From Candidatus Gastranaerophilales bacterium (GTDB lineage Bacteria > Cyanobacteriota > Vampirovibrionia > Gastranaerophilales > Gastranaerophilaceae): a stretch of 64,000 nucleotides of DNA. Positions 25,959-35,274 of this stretch are shown piece by piece. Made by a program: the position numbers and the translations under genes. The stretch spans positions 1 through 64,000 of the forward strand of contig CALUYY010000006.1 in assembly GCA_944325155.1 (NCBI GenBank). The letters are read 5' to 3'. Under the pieces are notes generated by a model, which searched no databases, was not told the DNA's origin, and saw only the letters and a program-made list of their open reading frames with translations. Position 1 is the stretch's first letter. Each line of letters opens with the position of its first letter.

Positions 25959-26759
25959 CTACCTTAATATATATTTTTCTATTGCGTTTGATAAACCGTC
26001 TTCACTAATCGGGGGGCAGATATAATCCGCTATTGATTTTAACTTATCGGAAGCATTCCCCATGGCAATTTTAACGCCCGCATTTAAAAGCATGTCATAA
26101 TCGTTATCCTGATCCCCCGATGCCATTATTTCTTCTTTTTTTATACCCCAGAAATCCGATAAAAATTTAAGCGCATTTCCTTTTGAAGCATTGATATCGG
26201 TAAATTCAAGATAATATTTATGGCTTCTTACGACCTGAAGTTTATTTTTAAATTTTTCTTTAAATAAATCCCTGTAATATAAAAGTTCGTTTTCATCATA
26301 AGTAATTAACAAAAGTTTTGATATTACGTTTAATTTAACTTCATCAAAAGAATTAACGACCTTATATGTGGTGAAGCGCCCTTTTGTATAATCTTCCATA
26401 AATTTTTTATTGTCGTCTTCGACAATTAAAACATCATCATTATATAAATTAAGATGAAATTTCATCTCTCTTGATAAACAAATTAATTCTTTTGCAATTT
26501 TTATATCAACGGAATTTTGATAAAGAATCTTATTTTTATCCCGAACCATTGCCCCCTGATAACAAACAACGGGCGTATCAAGCCCGAGAGCTTCTCTTAC
26601 CGGGTCTGCCCCCATAAACATTCTTCCCGTTGCAAGAACAACTTTTATCCCCTTATTTGTTAAAATTTCAAAATAGTTTTTTAATTTAGGCGTAAATTCG
26701 CATTTTTCATTTAAGACGGTTCCGTCAATATCGGTTATTAAAAGTTTTATTTTATTCAT
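25959..26759 (-). CDS. Cof-type HAD phosphatase
   Basis: The 266-residue protein is a class IIB HAD hydrolase: [12 protein letters not shown] (motif I, nucleophile and acid Asp), VLATGRMF (motif II), KGNALKFL (motif III Lys) and [13 protein letters not shown] (motif IV, family GDxxND). Members dephosphorylate sugar phosphates or other small metabolites such as pyridoxal phosphate or flavin intermediates, but the substrate is not predictable. It starts the minus-strand run HAD-ispF-glyQ-permeases and is divergent from the gltD-like gene. Confidence 0.9.
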   Translation of the reverse strand: MNKIKLLITDIDGTVLNEKCEFTPKLKNYFEILTNKGIKVVLATGRMFMGADPVREALGLDTPVVCYQGAMVRDKNKILYQNSVDIKIAKELICLSREMKFHLNLYNDDVLIVEDDNKKFMEDYTKGRFTTYKVVNSFDEVKLNVISKLLLITYDENELLYYRDLFKEKFKNKLQVVRSHKYYLEFTDINASKGNALKFLSDFWGIKKEEIMASGDQDNDYDMLLNAGVKIAMGNASDKLKSIADYICPPISEDGLSNAIEKYILR

Positions 26760-26836
26760 TTATAAAATCCGTTTTAAATTTAATTTTCTTTATTATACAA
26801 TAAAATTAATGATTGATATGAGGAGAAGAATATAAT

Positions 26837-28207
26837 ATGGCTGCAATCGAACGACAAAAACCCGTTGAACAGGATATGATTAAAAGAAGAAGCAACTTTG
26901 ACCCCGTGGAAGAAAATTTCACGGACGCACAGGCAAAACTTGAGGCTTCAAGATGTTTGAACTGTAAAAACCCCATGTGTAAAAAAGGCTGCCCCGTGAG
27001 CGTCAATATCCCCGAATTTATTCAGGAAATTAAAAACGGAAACGTTCAAAAAGCAGGCGAAATTATAAGACAAACAAACATGCTTCCTTCGGTATGCGGA
27101 AGGGTCTGCCCGCAGGAAAGACAGTGCGAATCAAAATGTATACTCGGAATCAAAGGAACACCAGTTGCAATCGGGGCATTGGAAAGATATGCGGGCGATA
27201 ATTCAAGCCCCGTTGAAGTTAAAATTACCCCCAACGGCAAAAAAGTTGCAATCGTAGGGTCAGGGTGCGCAGGAATGAGCGCTGCCAACGATTTAAGAAA
27301 CGCCGGCTTTGACGTTACGATTTTTGAAGCGCTCCATGAAACGGGCGGCGTTTTAAGATACGGAATTCCCCCGTTCAGATTACCGAGAACGGTATTAGAC
27401 AGAGAAATACAAGGCTTAAAAGAAAAAGGCGTTAAAATCGTAAAAAATGTCGTTGTAGGTAAATCAATCACATTGAAACAATTAAAAGAAGAAGGATATA
27501 ATGCGATTTTTATCTGCTCGGGCGCAGGACTTCCCAAAATGATGGGAATTAAAGGCGAAAATTTAAACGGCGTATACAGCGCAAACGAATTTTTAACAAG
27601 GGTTAATTTAATGCATGCAAACGAATTAACAACGCCCACCCCCTTGAAAACGGGAAACAAAGCCGCAATCATAGGCGGCGGAAACGTTGCGATGGATGCG
27701 GCAAGAACGGCAGTCAGAGTCGGATATAAAGAAGTTTATATAATGTACAGAAGAACGGAAGAAGAACTTCCCGCAAGAAAAGAAGAAATAAGACACGCTA
27801 AAGAAGAAGGCGTTATCTTTAAACTTTTAAGAGCACCCGTTGAAATAATCGGAGAAAACGGCTCGGTTAAAGCAATGAAATTTGAAGTTATGGAGCTTGG
27901 CGAACCCGATGCATCCGGAAGAAGAAGACCCGTAGGCACCGGAGAATATGAAACAATGGATTTTGACACGGTTATTGTTTCGCTCGGAACAGGCCCCAAC
28001 CCAATTATTCAAGATTCCGCCAAAAGCGAAAGTCTGGATCTTGAAACCGATAAAAAAGGATATATTATAATTAACGAACAAGGCAAAACTTCAATTGATG
28101 AGATTTGGGCAGGGGGCGACGTTGCTCCTTTAGGTGAATCAACCGCAATTAATGCAATGGGCGCAGGAAAAAGAGCCGCAAAGGCAATTATTGAAGCTTT
28201 AGCATAA
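26837..28207 (+). CDS. NADPH-dependent glutamate synthase small-subunit-like oxidoreductase
   Basis: The 456-residue GltD-family flavoprotein has N-terminal cysteines for iron-sulfur clusters (RCLNCKNPMCKKGCPVSVNIPEFI, about 39-62, and VCGRVCPQERQCESKCILG, about 86-104), then an FAD site KVAIVGSGCAGMSAANDLRNAGFDVTIFE and an NADPH site KAAIIGGGNVAMDAARTAVRVG. The end has EIWAGGDVAPLGESTAINAMGAGKRAA. In the short homotetrameric GltA class this is used without a conventional large subunit nearby. No gltB is in the window. It could supply electrons to glutamate synthase or act like the NfnB/SudA group. GAGGAGAAG precedes the ATG. Confidence 0.88.
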   Translation: MAAIERQKPVEQDMIKRRSNFDPVEENFTDAQAKLEASRCLNCKNPMCKKGCPVSVNIPEFIQEIKNGNVQKAGEIIRQTNMLPSVCGRVCPQERQCESKCILGIKGTPVAIGALERYAGDNSSPVEVKITPNGKKVAIVGSGCAGMSAANDLRNAGFDVTIFEALHETGGVLRYGIPPFRLPRTVLDREIQGLKEKGVKIVKNVVVGKSITLKQLKEEGYNAIFICSGAGLPKMMGIKGENLNGVYSANEFLTRVNLMHANELTTPTPLKTGNKAAIIGGGNVAMDAARTAVRVGYKEVYIMYRRTEEELPARKEEIRHAKEEGVIFKLLRAPVEIIGENGSVKAMKFEVMELGEPDASGRRRPVGTGEYETMDFDTVIVSLGTGPNPIIQDSAKSESLDLETDKKGYIIINEQGKTSIDEIWAGGDVAPLGESTAINAMGAGKRAAKAIIEALA

Positions 28208-28222
28208 ATAAAAATAAAAATA

Positions 28223-28256
28223 AAATCCGCTTAAATAAATTTTAAGCGGATTTTTT
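28223..28256 (+). terminator. Terminator after the gltD-like gene
   Basis: AAATCCGCTTAAA pairs with TTTAAGCGGATTT around a short loop and is followed by a T run. It is a clear intrinsic terminator. Confidence 0.88.
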
Positions 28257-28321
28257 ATGCTTTTTACCGGTTTTATAAATTCAAAAATATTCAATTTTTC
28301 TTTCATTAAAGTTTAACTTCA

Positions 28322-29161
28322 TTATTGGGTAATTAAAGGCCAAGATTCACGGAGATTTCTGATAATGAAGCCCGGTGCCAAATGTTCATGAAGGCAGAAA
28401 AGCGGAACAATGACAAGGAAAAATAAAATCATAAAAAATGCTGTATCAATTTTTTGAACTTTGGGATTATAGTTTTTAATCAGTCTGTTTCCTAAAATTC
28501 CCATAATAAACATAAATTTTATAACGGGAAGAGAAAATACAGACTCGGTAATTATTATTATTAGAAATATTAGAATTAAAATTCCGCCAAGGGGAAAAAA
28601 TGAAAACGCCGCAAGTAAATACGCCAGCGGATGCGAATCTAATAATGCAAATAAAAGAAAATAAAAAATAAATAACAAGGGAATATAACATCTATTATAT
28701 AAACCCCAAAAAATTGTTCCGAAAAACGCAGCAAAACTAAAGGGCGGATAATTTGTTTTGTTCTTGCCCTTAATTAAAGATAAGGTAACAATAAACAATA
28801 AAAAAGCAAGGTGATAATAAAATAAAGCGGTTGAAATTGTATCATTGCTTAAAAATGAGCCAAAATACGAAGAAGAGTCAAGAAAAGAAATTAAATATAA
28901 ATATGAAAATCCGGATAATTTTTTTTCTTTTATATCGTTAATTCTTTTTATTAAATTTACAAAAATTAAATAAGTACCTATAAGACATCCGATAATTGCA
29001 ATCAAATAACAGATAAAATTAAATTCACCGGATGATTCGGATGCAAGAACACTTCCCAACATTGAAAAAAATGAAATAACAAGAGATATTATCAAATAAG
29101 CGGCAAAAAAGCCGCTTCTTGTAATAAATCCTTTTGATGAAAAAATATTCAAATTTTCCAT
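28322..29161 (-). CDS. DUF805-like multi-pass membrane protein
   Basis: The 279-residue protein begins FSSKGFITRSGFFAAYLIISLVISFF and continues LIKRINDIKEKKLSGFSYLYLISF, which fits the DUF805 pattern (F-x-G-R-x-x-R-x-x-F...RR-x-H-D-x-G-x-S-G). The rest has about six further hydrophobic segments, and the C-terminus ends in an amphipathic tail. An ATG 11 codons upstream (29194) is in frame, but GGAG lies 8 nt before the ATG at 29161, which I chose. Function unknown; it is the only gene between two terminators. The family match is moderate. Confidence 0.7.
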   Translation of the reverse strand: MENLNIFSSKGFITRSGFFAAYLIISLVISFFSMLGSVLASESSGEFNFICYLIAIIGCLIGTYLIFVNLIKRINDIKEKKLSGFSYLYLISFLDSSSYFGSFLSNDTISTALFYYHLAFLLFIVTLSLIKGKNKTNYPPFSFAAFFGTIFWGLYNRCYIPLLFIFYFLLFALLDSHPLAYLLAAFSFFPLGGILILIFLIIIITESVFSLPVIKFMFIMGILGNRLIKNYNPKVQKIDTAFFMILFFLVIVPLFCLHEHLAPGFIIRNLRESWPLITQ

Positions 29162-29182
29162 TATTATATCTCCGAAAATTAA

Positions 29183-29207
29183 CGGGCGCTTCAAATAAAA
29201 GCGCCCG
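29183..29207 (-). terminator. Terminator after thrC
   Basis: CGGGCGCTT and AAGCGCCCG form a 9-bp stem with a 7-nt loop. On the minus strand it follows the thrC stop and is trailed by TTAATTTT. Confidence 0.75.
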
Positions 29208-29214
29208 CCTAAAA

Positions 29215-30270
29215 TTATATATGCATTAGTTTTATTATGTCTTTAATATCCGATGTTGTTTTTTGAACATGGGATTTTGCGTTTTTAATTGCGCAATCCG
29301 GGTCTTTTAGACCGTTACCCGTTAAAATGCAGACGATTTTTGAATTTTCTTTTATTGTGTCTTTTAATTTTATAAGCCCTGCAACGCTTGCAGCACTTGC
29401 AGGTTCGCAAAATACGCCTTCAAGTTCCGTTAACAATTTATACGCTTCAATGATTTTATCATCATTTACCATATCAATTGTTCCTTTTGATTCATCTCTT
29501 GCTTCTTCCGCTTTTTTCCAGCTTGCGGGGTTTCCGATTCTGATTGCGGTTGCAATTGTTTCGGGATGAAGAATTCTGTGTCCTTTAACGATTGCGGCGG
29601 AGCCTTCTGCTTGAATGCCCATCATTTTGGGAAGTTTGGAACATTTGTTCAGAGAATAAAATTCTTTATATCCCTTCCAGTATGCGGTTATATTGCCGGC
29701 ATTTCCGACCGGAATAAAGTGATAATCGGGAGCATCTTCAAGCGCTTCAATTATTTCAAATGCGCCTGTTTTTTGCCCTTCAATTCTGTACGGATTAAGA
29801 GAATTTACAAGTGTTATTGGGTAGTTTGAAGAAATTTCTTTAACCGCATCAAGCGCTTCATCAAAATTGCCGTTAATTGCGATAACTTCTGCACCGTACA
29901 TCATTGCCTGGGATAATTTACCGAGCGCAATATATCCGTCAGGGATTAAAACGTAACATTTTAAACCTGCTCTTGCGCCGTATGCGGCGGCAGCGGCGGA
30001 AGTGTTACCCGTTGAAGCGCAGATTATTGCTTTTGAACCTTCTTCTTTTGCTTTTGAAACGGCCATTGTCATGCCTCTGTCTTTGAAACTTCCCGTGGGG
30101 TTTGAGCCTTCGTATTTTAAATATATTTCGCAACTATCAAGCCCTAAATATTTTTTAATGTTGTCCGCTTTAATCAAAGGAGTATTTCCTTCGGATAAAG
30201 TAACAACGGGGGTTGAATCCGAAACGGGAAGATATTGTCTGTATTTATTGATTAATCCGTCATATCTCAT
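29215..30270 (-). CDS. thrC: Threonine synthase
   Basis: The 351-residue PLP enzyme turns O-phosphohomoserine into threonine. The PLP lysine lies in [14 protein letters not shown] (about 59-72); the phosphate loop is [18 protein letters not shown], and [14 protein letters not shown] follows. The C-terminal [11 protein letters not shown] and [10 protein letters not shown] segments complete the fold II pattern. It is the short class of about 350 residues. It sits 11 nt downstream of hom on the same strand and the terminator above follows, so hom-thrC is a unit making threonine from aspartate semialdehyde. No thrB (homoserine kinase) is present here. Confidence 0.95.
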   Translation of the reverse strand: MRYDGLINKYRQYLPVSDSTPVVTLSEGNTPLIKADNIKKYLGLDSCEIYLKYEGSNPTGSFKDRGMTMAVSKAKEEGSKAIICASTGNTSAAAAAYGARAGLKCYVLIPDGYIALGKLSQAMMYGAEVIAINGNFDEALDAVKEISSNYPITLVNSLNPYRIEGQKTGAFEIIEALEDAPDYHFIPVGNAGNITAYWKGYKEFYSLNKCSKLPKMMGIQAEGSAAIVKGHRILHPETIATAIRIGNPASWKKAEEARDESKGTIDMVNDDKIIEAYKLLTELEGVFCEPASAASVAGLIKLKDTIKENSKIVCILTGNGLKDPDCAIKNAKSHVQKTTSDIKDIIKLMHI

Positions 30271-30281
30271 AAGTTTTACCT

Positions 30282-31544
30282 TTATATAACTCTTATTAAA
30301 TTTGTAACTTCAATATTTTGGTTTTTGAATTCGCTTAATGCGTTTTGAATGTCCGCTTCAAGAGAAGTTTCCGTTATGACGATAATTTGCGCCGTGTTGT
30401 CCTCTTTAATTCCTTTTTGGATAATGCTTTGAAGATTGATGTTGTTTTTGGCGCAGATTGTTCCAATCGTTCCTATCGTTCCTCTTGCGTTTTGAGCGTT
30501 TATTGCAATATAGTATGAATTTTTGGTTTCCAAAATATCCTGCTGAATTGCATTATCCTGAGGTTTTACTCTTGAATAAGGAAGGACGGTGTCCGTGTAT
30601 GAAATTTCTGATGCTATGGCTAAAATGTCGCCCACAACCGAGCTTGCCGTAGGAGCTTCACCCGCACCGGGGCCCGTGAACATAATTTCGCCGACGGGGA
30701 AACCTTCCAATAAAACGGTGTTTGTTGCATTGTTTATGCCCGATACCATTGATTTTTCACTGACCAAAACGGGGTGAACCCTGATATCAAGCACATCTTT
30801 ATTTTGAACTTTTTTGGCTATACCCATTAATTTAATTTTATAGCCGAATTCTTTGGCGCATTTAATGTCGTCAATTGAAATTTTTGTAATTCCTTCACGG
30901 TAAATTTTTGATAAATCAATTTTTTTATGGAATACGATATTTGCAAGAATTGCCGTTTTAAACATCGTATCAAACCCTTCAACATCGTTTGTGGGGTCGG
31001 TTTCGGCATATCCTAATTCCTGCGCCTGTTTAAGGCAATCGGCGTATGAGAGGTTATCCGTTTCCATTTTGGTTAAGATATAGTTTGTCGTTCCGTTTAA
31101 AATCCCAACCACTTTATCAAATTCGTTTCCCCTTAAGGTTGTTTTAATCGGACCTATAATGGGAATTCCGCCCGCAACCGCCGCTTCGTATAAAACGGTA
31201 ACGTTATTTTCGTTTGCAAGATTGAAAATTTCATCGCCGAATTTTGCAAGAAGCTCTTTATTTGCGGTTACTATATGTTTTTTATTTTTAATTGCGGTTT
31301 TTAAAACGTCCAAACAAGGGTCAACCCCGCCCGCAACTTCGACAACAACGTTTATTTCAGGGTCGTTTGCGATTTCATAGGGGTCATCCGTTATATAATC
31401 AAGCGAAACATCTCTTTTTTTATTAATGTTTTTTACCGCAGCTTTTAAAATTTTAATGTTGTTAAATTTTTTAAGCGTTTTTACAACGCCCGTGCCTACG
31501 GTCCCGAGACCGATAATACCGATTTTTAAAATACTCTTTTCCAT
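30282..31544 (-). CDS. hom: Homoserine dehydrogenase with C-terminal ACT domain
   Basis: The 420-residue enzyme reduces aspartate semialdehyde to homoserine. It begins [22 protein letters not shown] (NAD(P) site, about 6-25), then [35 protein letters not shown] and [21 protein letters not shown] with [39 protein letters not shown] is the active-site block. The C-terminal 80 residues ([24 protein letters not shown]) form an ACT domain, the usual site of threonine feedback. The open frame continues 45 codons upstream, but that part lacks a plausible fold and would run into the gltX leader; MEKSILKIG is the family start. Confidence 0.95.
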   Translation of the reverse strand: MEKSILKIGIIGLGTVGTGVVKTLKKFNNIKILKAAVKNINKKRDVSLDYITDDPYEIANDPEINVVVEVAGGVDPCLDVLKTAIKNKKHIVTANKELLAKFGDEIFNLANENNVTVLYEAAVAGGIPIIGPIKTTLRGNEFDKVVGILNGTTNYILTKMETDNLSYADCLKQAQELGYAETDPTNDVEGFDTMFKTAILANIVFHKKIDLSKIYREGITKISIDDIKCAKEFGYKIKLMGIAKKVQNKDVLDIRVHPVLVSEKSMVSGINNATNTVLLEGFPVGEIMFTGPGAGEAPTASSVVGDILAIASEISYTDTVLPYSRVKPQDNAIQQDILETKNSYYIAINAQNARGTIGTIGTICAKNNINLQSIIQKGIKEDNTAQIIVITETSLEADIQNALSEFKNQNIEVTNLIRVI

Positions 31545-31597
31545 AAATGTGATTATACAATAAAAAAATGCAAAATTATAATTTTGATGTATGATTT

Positions 31598-31603
31598 TAT
31601 AAT
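31598..31603 (+). promoter_or_regulatory. Putative -10 box of gltX
   Basis: TATAAT lies 35 nt before the gltX ATG in the hom/gltX divergent region. No good -35 box was found. Confidence 0.4.
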
Positions 31604-31632
31604 AAATGAAGTAATTTTTGGAGATTATAAAA

Positions 31633-33090
31633 ATGACGGATGAGATAAGAGTCAGAATTGCACCTTCGCCGAGCGGCAATTTGCATATAGGAACGGCAAG
31701 AACAGCCCTTTTTAATTATTTGTACGCTAAAAAAACGGGCGGAAAATTCATTTTAAGAATTGAAGACACGGATGCCGAAAGAACAAAGCAGGAATATATA
31801 GATAACATTTTTGATTCTCTGAAGGCTCTCGGGCTTAATTGGGATGAAGGACCGGATGTCGGCGGAAATTACGGGCCTTATACGCAATCCGAAAGATTTG
31901 ATATATATCCTAAATATGCAAAAATGCTTTTGGATAACGGATATGCGTATGAATGCTGGTGCACAAACGAAGAACTTGAACGGGAAAAAGAAGAAGCCGT
32001 CAAAAACCATAAGGCATACGTTTATTCAAGAAAATGTCTTAATATAACACCGGAGCTTAGAGAACAGTATATTAAAGAAGGAAGAAAACCTTCAATAAGA
32101 TTTAAGGTTGATCACAGGGAATTAACTTTTAACGATATGGTAAAAGGCGAATTAAAGTTTGATACAAGCCTTATCGGCGATTTTGTCATTATGAAATCAA
32201 ACGGAACGCCGACTTATAACTTTGCCGTTGTAATTGATGATATGTTAATGAAAATAAGCCACATTATAAGAGGCGAGGACCATATCTCAAACACACCCAA
32301 ACAAATTTTAATATATGAAGCACTGGGCGCTAAGGTTCCTGAATTCGGACATTTGGGGATGATTTTGGCACCCGATAGAAGCAAATTATCAAAAAGACAC
32401 GGTGCAACGGCGGTTTCCGATTTTGTTAAAGAAGGATATTTAACAGACGCCCTTATAAACTTTGTTGCACTTTTGGGGTGGTCGCCTTCGGACGGGCATG
32501 AAATCAAAACGGTTGATGAAATTGCACAAGATTTCAGAATAAATGAAATTTCAAGTTCAAATTCCATTTTTGAATATGACAAATTAAACTGGATGAACGG
32601 ACAGTATATTAAAAAAATGGATATTAAAAAATTAACGGATATGATAATTCCCTTTTTATCCGATTATGATTTATCCGAATTATCCAGAGAAAAACTCGAA
32701 AAAATGGTTGAAATTACAAGGGAGCCTTTAACAACCTTGAAAGAAATTAAAGATGACGTTCCTTATTTCTTCGGCGAAAGCGTTCCTTTGGATGAAGTAA
32801 AAGAACTTTTAACAACCGAATTATCAATAAACGTTTTAAACAGATTTAACGAGCTTGCCCAAAAGTGGAATTTTGAAGATGAAGAAGAAATCCATAACGA
32901 CCTTGCGGATTTAAGAACCGAATTTAAAGAAAAATTCGGTTACAAACCGAAAGAAACAATGTGGGCAATAAGGGCTGCCGTAACCGGCAGAACAAGAGGC
33001 GCCGATATGGCGGGAATTCTTGTTATAATCGGAAAAGATAAAACCTTAAAAAGAACAAATGAAGCACTACATATTAAAGCAGGAGTATAA
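31633..33090 (+). CDS. gltX: Glutamyl-tRNA synthetase
   Basis: The 485-residue class I synthetase opens with VRIAPSPSGNLHIGTARTALFNYL (HIGH as HIGT, normal for GluRS), then RIEDTDAERTK. The KMSKS loop reads KLSKRHG (about 253-259). The C-terminal anticodon domain follows with a standard length. Start choice: the frame opens at a TTG at 31618, but the GGAG that begins at 31620 is the ribosome binding site for the ATG at 31633 (TTTTTGGAG, then about 9 nt). A non-discriminating enzyme that also charges tRNA-Gln is possible, since no glnS is seen; the window cannot tell. Confidence 0.96.
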   Translation: MTDEIRVRIAPSPSGNLHIGTARTALFNYLYAKKTGGKFILRIEDTDAERTKQEYIDNIFDSLKALGLNWDEGPDVGGNYGPYTQSERFDIYPKYAKMLLDNGYAYECWCTNEELEREKEEAVKNHKAYVYSRKCLNITPELREQYIKEGRKPSIRFKVDHRELTFNDMVKGELKFDTSLIGDFVIMKSNGTPTYNFAVVIDDMLMKISHIIRGEDHISNTPKQILIYEALGAKVPEFGHLGMILAPDRSKLSKRHGATAVSDFVKEGYLTDALINFVALLGWSPSDGHEIKTVDEIAQDFRINEISSSNSIFEYDKLNWMNGQYIKKMDIKKLTDMIIPFLSDYDLSELSREKLEKMVEITREPLTTLKEIKDDVPYFFGESVPLDEVKELLTTELSINVLNRFNELAQKWNFEDEEEIHNDLADLRTEFKEKFGYKPKETMWAIRAAVTGRTRGADMAGILVIIGKDKTLKRTNEALHIKAGV

Positions 33091-33094
33091 GTTA

Positions 33095-33493
33095 ATGAAA
33101 TTTTTACACTCAATGATAAGATCATACGATGTTCAAAAATCAATGGAGTTTTATACAAAATTGTTTGATTTAAAACTTGACTATAAAGCAGACCTTGAAG
33201 ACTGCACATTGTATTATCTTAAAGATGAAATATCGGGCGCAGAAATTGAATTGACGGCAAATTTTGAAAAACCCGAAAACAAATACGTTAACGGAGAAGC
33301 TTTCGGACATTTTGCTTTTGAAACCGAAGATTTTGAAGAATTTACCAAAAAACTGCATTCGCTCGGTTATAAATATTTATATGAACCCTTTGACATCGTT
33401 TTAAAAGGCGAAAATGACGTAAGAAAGAAAAGGATAGCATTTATTGAAGACCCCGACGGAAACGAAATTGAAATCATAGAAAAACAAAAATAA
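33095..33493 (+). CDS. gloA: Glyoxalase I-like protein (lactoylglutathione lyase family)
   Basis: The 132-residue VOC-fold protein has the four expected metal ligands: His5 (KFLHSMIRSYD), Glu in AEIELTAN (about 56), His in GEAFGHFAFE (about 75), and Glu in FIEDPDGNEIEIIE (about 124). The spacing follows bacterial GloA, which converts the methylglyoxal-thiol adduct to lactoylthiol. Whether the thiol is glutathione is not shown. A start 12 codons earlier (33059) overlaps gltX; GGAG at 33082-33085 and the ATG at 33095 fit better. It follows gltX by 4 nt and precedes a strong terminator. Confidence 0.82.
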   Translation: MKFLHSMIRSYDVQKSMEFYTKLFDLKLDYKADLEDCTLYYLKDEISGAEIELTANFEKPENKYVNGEAFGHFAFETEDFEEFTKKLHSLGYKYLYEPFDIVLKGENDVRKKRIAFIEDPDGNEIEIIEKQK

Positions 33494-33497
33494 TTAT

Positions 33498-33531
33498 AAA
33501 CCCTTAAAAGATAGCTCTTTTAAGGGTTTTT
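33498..33531 (+). terminator. Terminator after the glyoxalase gene
   Basis: AAACCCTTAAAAGA and TCTTTTAAGGGTTT form a long AT-rich stem, followed by TT and A-rich sequence. It is probably intrinsic and ends the gltX-gloA unit. Confidence 0.8.
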
Positions 33532-33547
33532 AGTTTATAATTTTTTT

Positions 33548-34510
33548 ATGGATAAAATTTTAGGACATATTGATTTTTTAATTACGCAAAATTGCAATTA
33601 CAGGTGCGAATATTGTTCACAGTCTAAAAAATTTGTTGAAGGGAATTTTGAAGAAGCGGACGATAAAACAATTAATGCTTTTTTAAATTTTTTAGACACG
33701 CTTGAAAAACCGTATGAAATAACAATTTCAGGCGGAGAACCTCTTATACATAAAAAATTTTTCTGCCTCATTGAAGAAATTATAAAAAAAGGGCATAAGG
33801 TTTCCGTTGTTTCAAATTTTTCATACGGCATTGAATATTATAAAAAAATAAAAGACATTTCAGGCGATAATTTAGTTGAACTTTTGGTTTCGCTCCATTT
33901 AAAACAGGTTAAAAATTTAGATGATTTTTTAAAAAAAGCCGAAATTTTTAACGAATATAAAAAAAGTTCAAGGTTTATAATTGCATCCGTGCTTACTGAT
34001 GAGAATGTTTATAAATTAAAGAAAGTAAGCAAATTTTTAAAAGAAAAAAATATAAAATTCGAGCTTCAGCATTTAAGAATTAAAAATTCATTTATTGAAT
34101 ATAAAAAAGAAGCAAATGATTTTATAAAAGAATTTCCGATATCAAAAATAAAAGAAAAATCAAACACATACGGAAAATACTGTCTTGCGGGGAAAAATTT
34201 TATCATAATTTATCAAAACGGCGAATGTTACAGGTGTTATTCTTCAAGATTTAACAGGGTTCATTCAATGGGAAATATCAAAGATAAGAATTTTAAATTA
34301 TACGATAAAATTCTTCCATGTCTGAATAAAAACTGCACATGCCCGAAACCCATTATTTATAATATGATTGATTATAACCGTTCAAATTATATAAAGGCGG
34401 GGTTTTTAAGCTTATATAACGGGCTTTTTATACCTTATTACGCCGTTAAAAATTTTAAAATCATAAAATCAAAAATTAAACAATTAATCGAATTTAAAAA
34501 ACGGGGTTGA
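33548..34510 (+). CDS. Radical SAM protein with extra C-terminal cysteines
   Basis: The 320-residue protein has the radical SAM cluster motif QNCNYRCEYCSQ (C16, C20, C23), the SAM-binding ISGGEPLIHKKF, and VVSNFSYG. The C-terminal part has YCLAGKNFIIIYQNGECYRCYSSRF and CLNKNCTCPKP, seven cysteines that could hold an auxiliary cluster as in SPASM or twitch-type enzymes. Such enzymes often modify peptides or sugars, but no peptide precursor is obvious nearby. It stands alone upstream of tRNA-Pro. Substrate unknown; the enzyme class is certain. Confidence 0.85.
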   Translation: MDKILGHIDFLITQNCNYRCEYCSQSKKFVEGNFEEADDKTINAFLNFLDTLEKPYEITISGGEPLIHKKFFCLIEEIIKKGHKVSVVSNFSYGIEYYKKIKDISGDNLVELLVSLHLKQVKNLDDFLKKAEIFNEYKKSSRFIIASVLTDENVYKLKKVSKFLKEKNIKFELQHLRIKNSFIEYKKEANDFIKEFPISKIKEKSNTYGKYCLAGKNFIIIYQNGECYRCYSSRFNRVHSMGNIKDKNFKLYDKILPCLNKNCTCPKPIIYNMIDYNRSNYIKAGFLSLYNGLFIPYYAVKNFKIIKSKIKQLIEFKKRG

Positions 34511-34534
34511 TTTGTTTATTTGATTTGGTAAAAT
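34507..34534 (+). promoter_or_regulatory. Putative tRNA-Pro promoter (TTGATT / TGGTAAAAT)
   Basis: TTGATT at 34507-34512 and TAAAAT at 34529-34534 are spaced 16 bp, and TGG before the second box makes an extended -10. The tRNA starts 39 nt later. The same TGGTAAAAT precedes tRNA-Val. Confidence 0.45.
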
Positions 34535-34573
34535 TTTAAAGTGAAAAACTAAGCGGCTTGCTTAAGAAAAAAT

Positions 34574-34647
34574 CGGGACGTAGCGCAGCTTGGTAGCGCA
34601 CCACCTTGGGGTGGTGGGGGTCGCAGGTTCAAATCCTGTCGTTCCGA
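34574..34647 (+). tRNA. tRNA-Pro (anticodon GGG)
   Basis: CGGGACG pairs with CGTTCCG (one G-T pair), the D stem is GCGC/GCGC, the anticodon stem is CCACC/GGTGG with loop TTGGGGT (anticodon GGG), and the T arm is GCAGG/CCTGT with loop TTCAAAT. The discriminator is A. No CCA is encoded. A minus-strand ORF over it is a translation shadow. Confidence 0.97.
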
Positions 34648-34656
34648 AATTGTTAA

Positions 34657-34696
34657 AGCCTTTCCTTGTTTGATTTTCAAGGAAAGGCTGTTTATT
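34657..34696 (+). terminator. Terminator after tRNA-Pro
   Basis: AGCCTTTCCTTG pairs with CAAGGAAAGGCT (12 bp) around a 9-nt loop and is followed by GTTTATTTTA. Confidence 0.85.
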
Positions 34697-34818
34697 TTAG
34701 AATTGCCCCCGTTTTTATTTATTCTCGCTAAAATTCTCACAATTTTTAAAAATTTTATCAACATTTCCGTTGCGTTTTATCATGTTATTGTTCCCGGCAT
34801 AAACATTAAGCGGCAAAA

Positions 34819-35190
34819 CTATTTTGCACCCGATAAAATAAACCCGAGATACGTTGATAAAAGCCCAAAGATAAGGCTTAACAAAAGATAGGCTAAGCTT
34901 AAAAATATTTTTCCTTCTTTTATAAGTTCAAAAATTTCAAGATTAAAACTTGAAAAAGTAGTAAGCCCGCCCAAAAACCCCGATATTATAAAAAGCCTTA
35001 CAAAATTGGGAAATACATTTGATTTTAAAACAAGTCCGAATACAAGCCCGATTATAAAACACCCGATAATATTAACAAAAAAAGTTCCTATCACGGGAGT
35101 TAAAAAATATTTTTTTGATAATAATGAAATTAAATATCTTAAAACGGAACCTATGGCTCCGCCTAAAAATACGGATAATATATTCAGCAT
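34819..35190 (-). CDS. crcB: Fluoride ion channel CrcB/Fluc
   Basis: The 123-residue four-segment membrane protein has the family motifs GGAIGSVLRYLISL at the start, IGTFFVNIIGCFIIGLVFG in the second segment, and FLGGLTTFSSFNLE in the third, the polar track for fluoride. The dimer exports fluoride. The upstream region (35191-35274) shows no fluoride (crcB-type) riboswitch. The gene is alone, with its start close to a divergent acyltransferase. The 170 bp between its stop and tRNA-Pro contain only a hairpin and no gene I can support. Confidence 0.94.
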   Translation of the reverse strand: MLNILSVFLGGAIGSVLRYLISLLSKKYFLTPVIGTFFVNIIGCFIIGLVFGLVLKSNVFPNFVRLFIISGFLGGLTTFSSFNLEIFELIKEGKIFLSLAYLLLSLIFGLLSTYLGFILSGAK

Positions 35191-35274
35191 TTTATAATTC
35201 TACGATAAAAAAGATTAGGTATTAAATTTTTTTTATGCTAAATTCAAAAAATAAAATTTATAAGGAAAATTTGT

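Noticed and set aside
30282-31679. Longer homoserine dehydrogenase reading
   Set aside because: The extra 45 residues overlap the gltX leader and start, and lack a fold; the NAD-binding start at MEKSILKIG is the natural one.
34511-34573. Fluoride riboswitch for crcB
   Set aside because: crcB is read from the other side, and its own upstream region (35191-35274) has no crcB-type aptamer that I can see.
34549-34764. Minus-strand frame with RQDLNLRPPPPQGGALPSCATSRF
   Set aside because: This is a typical translation of a tRNA gene (tRNA-Pro) on the opposite strand, a well-known false call.
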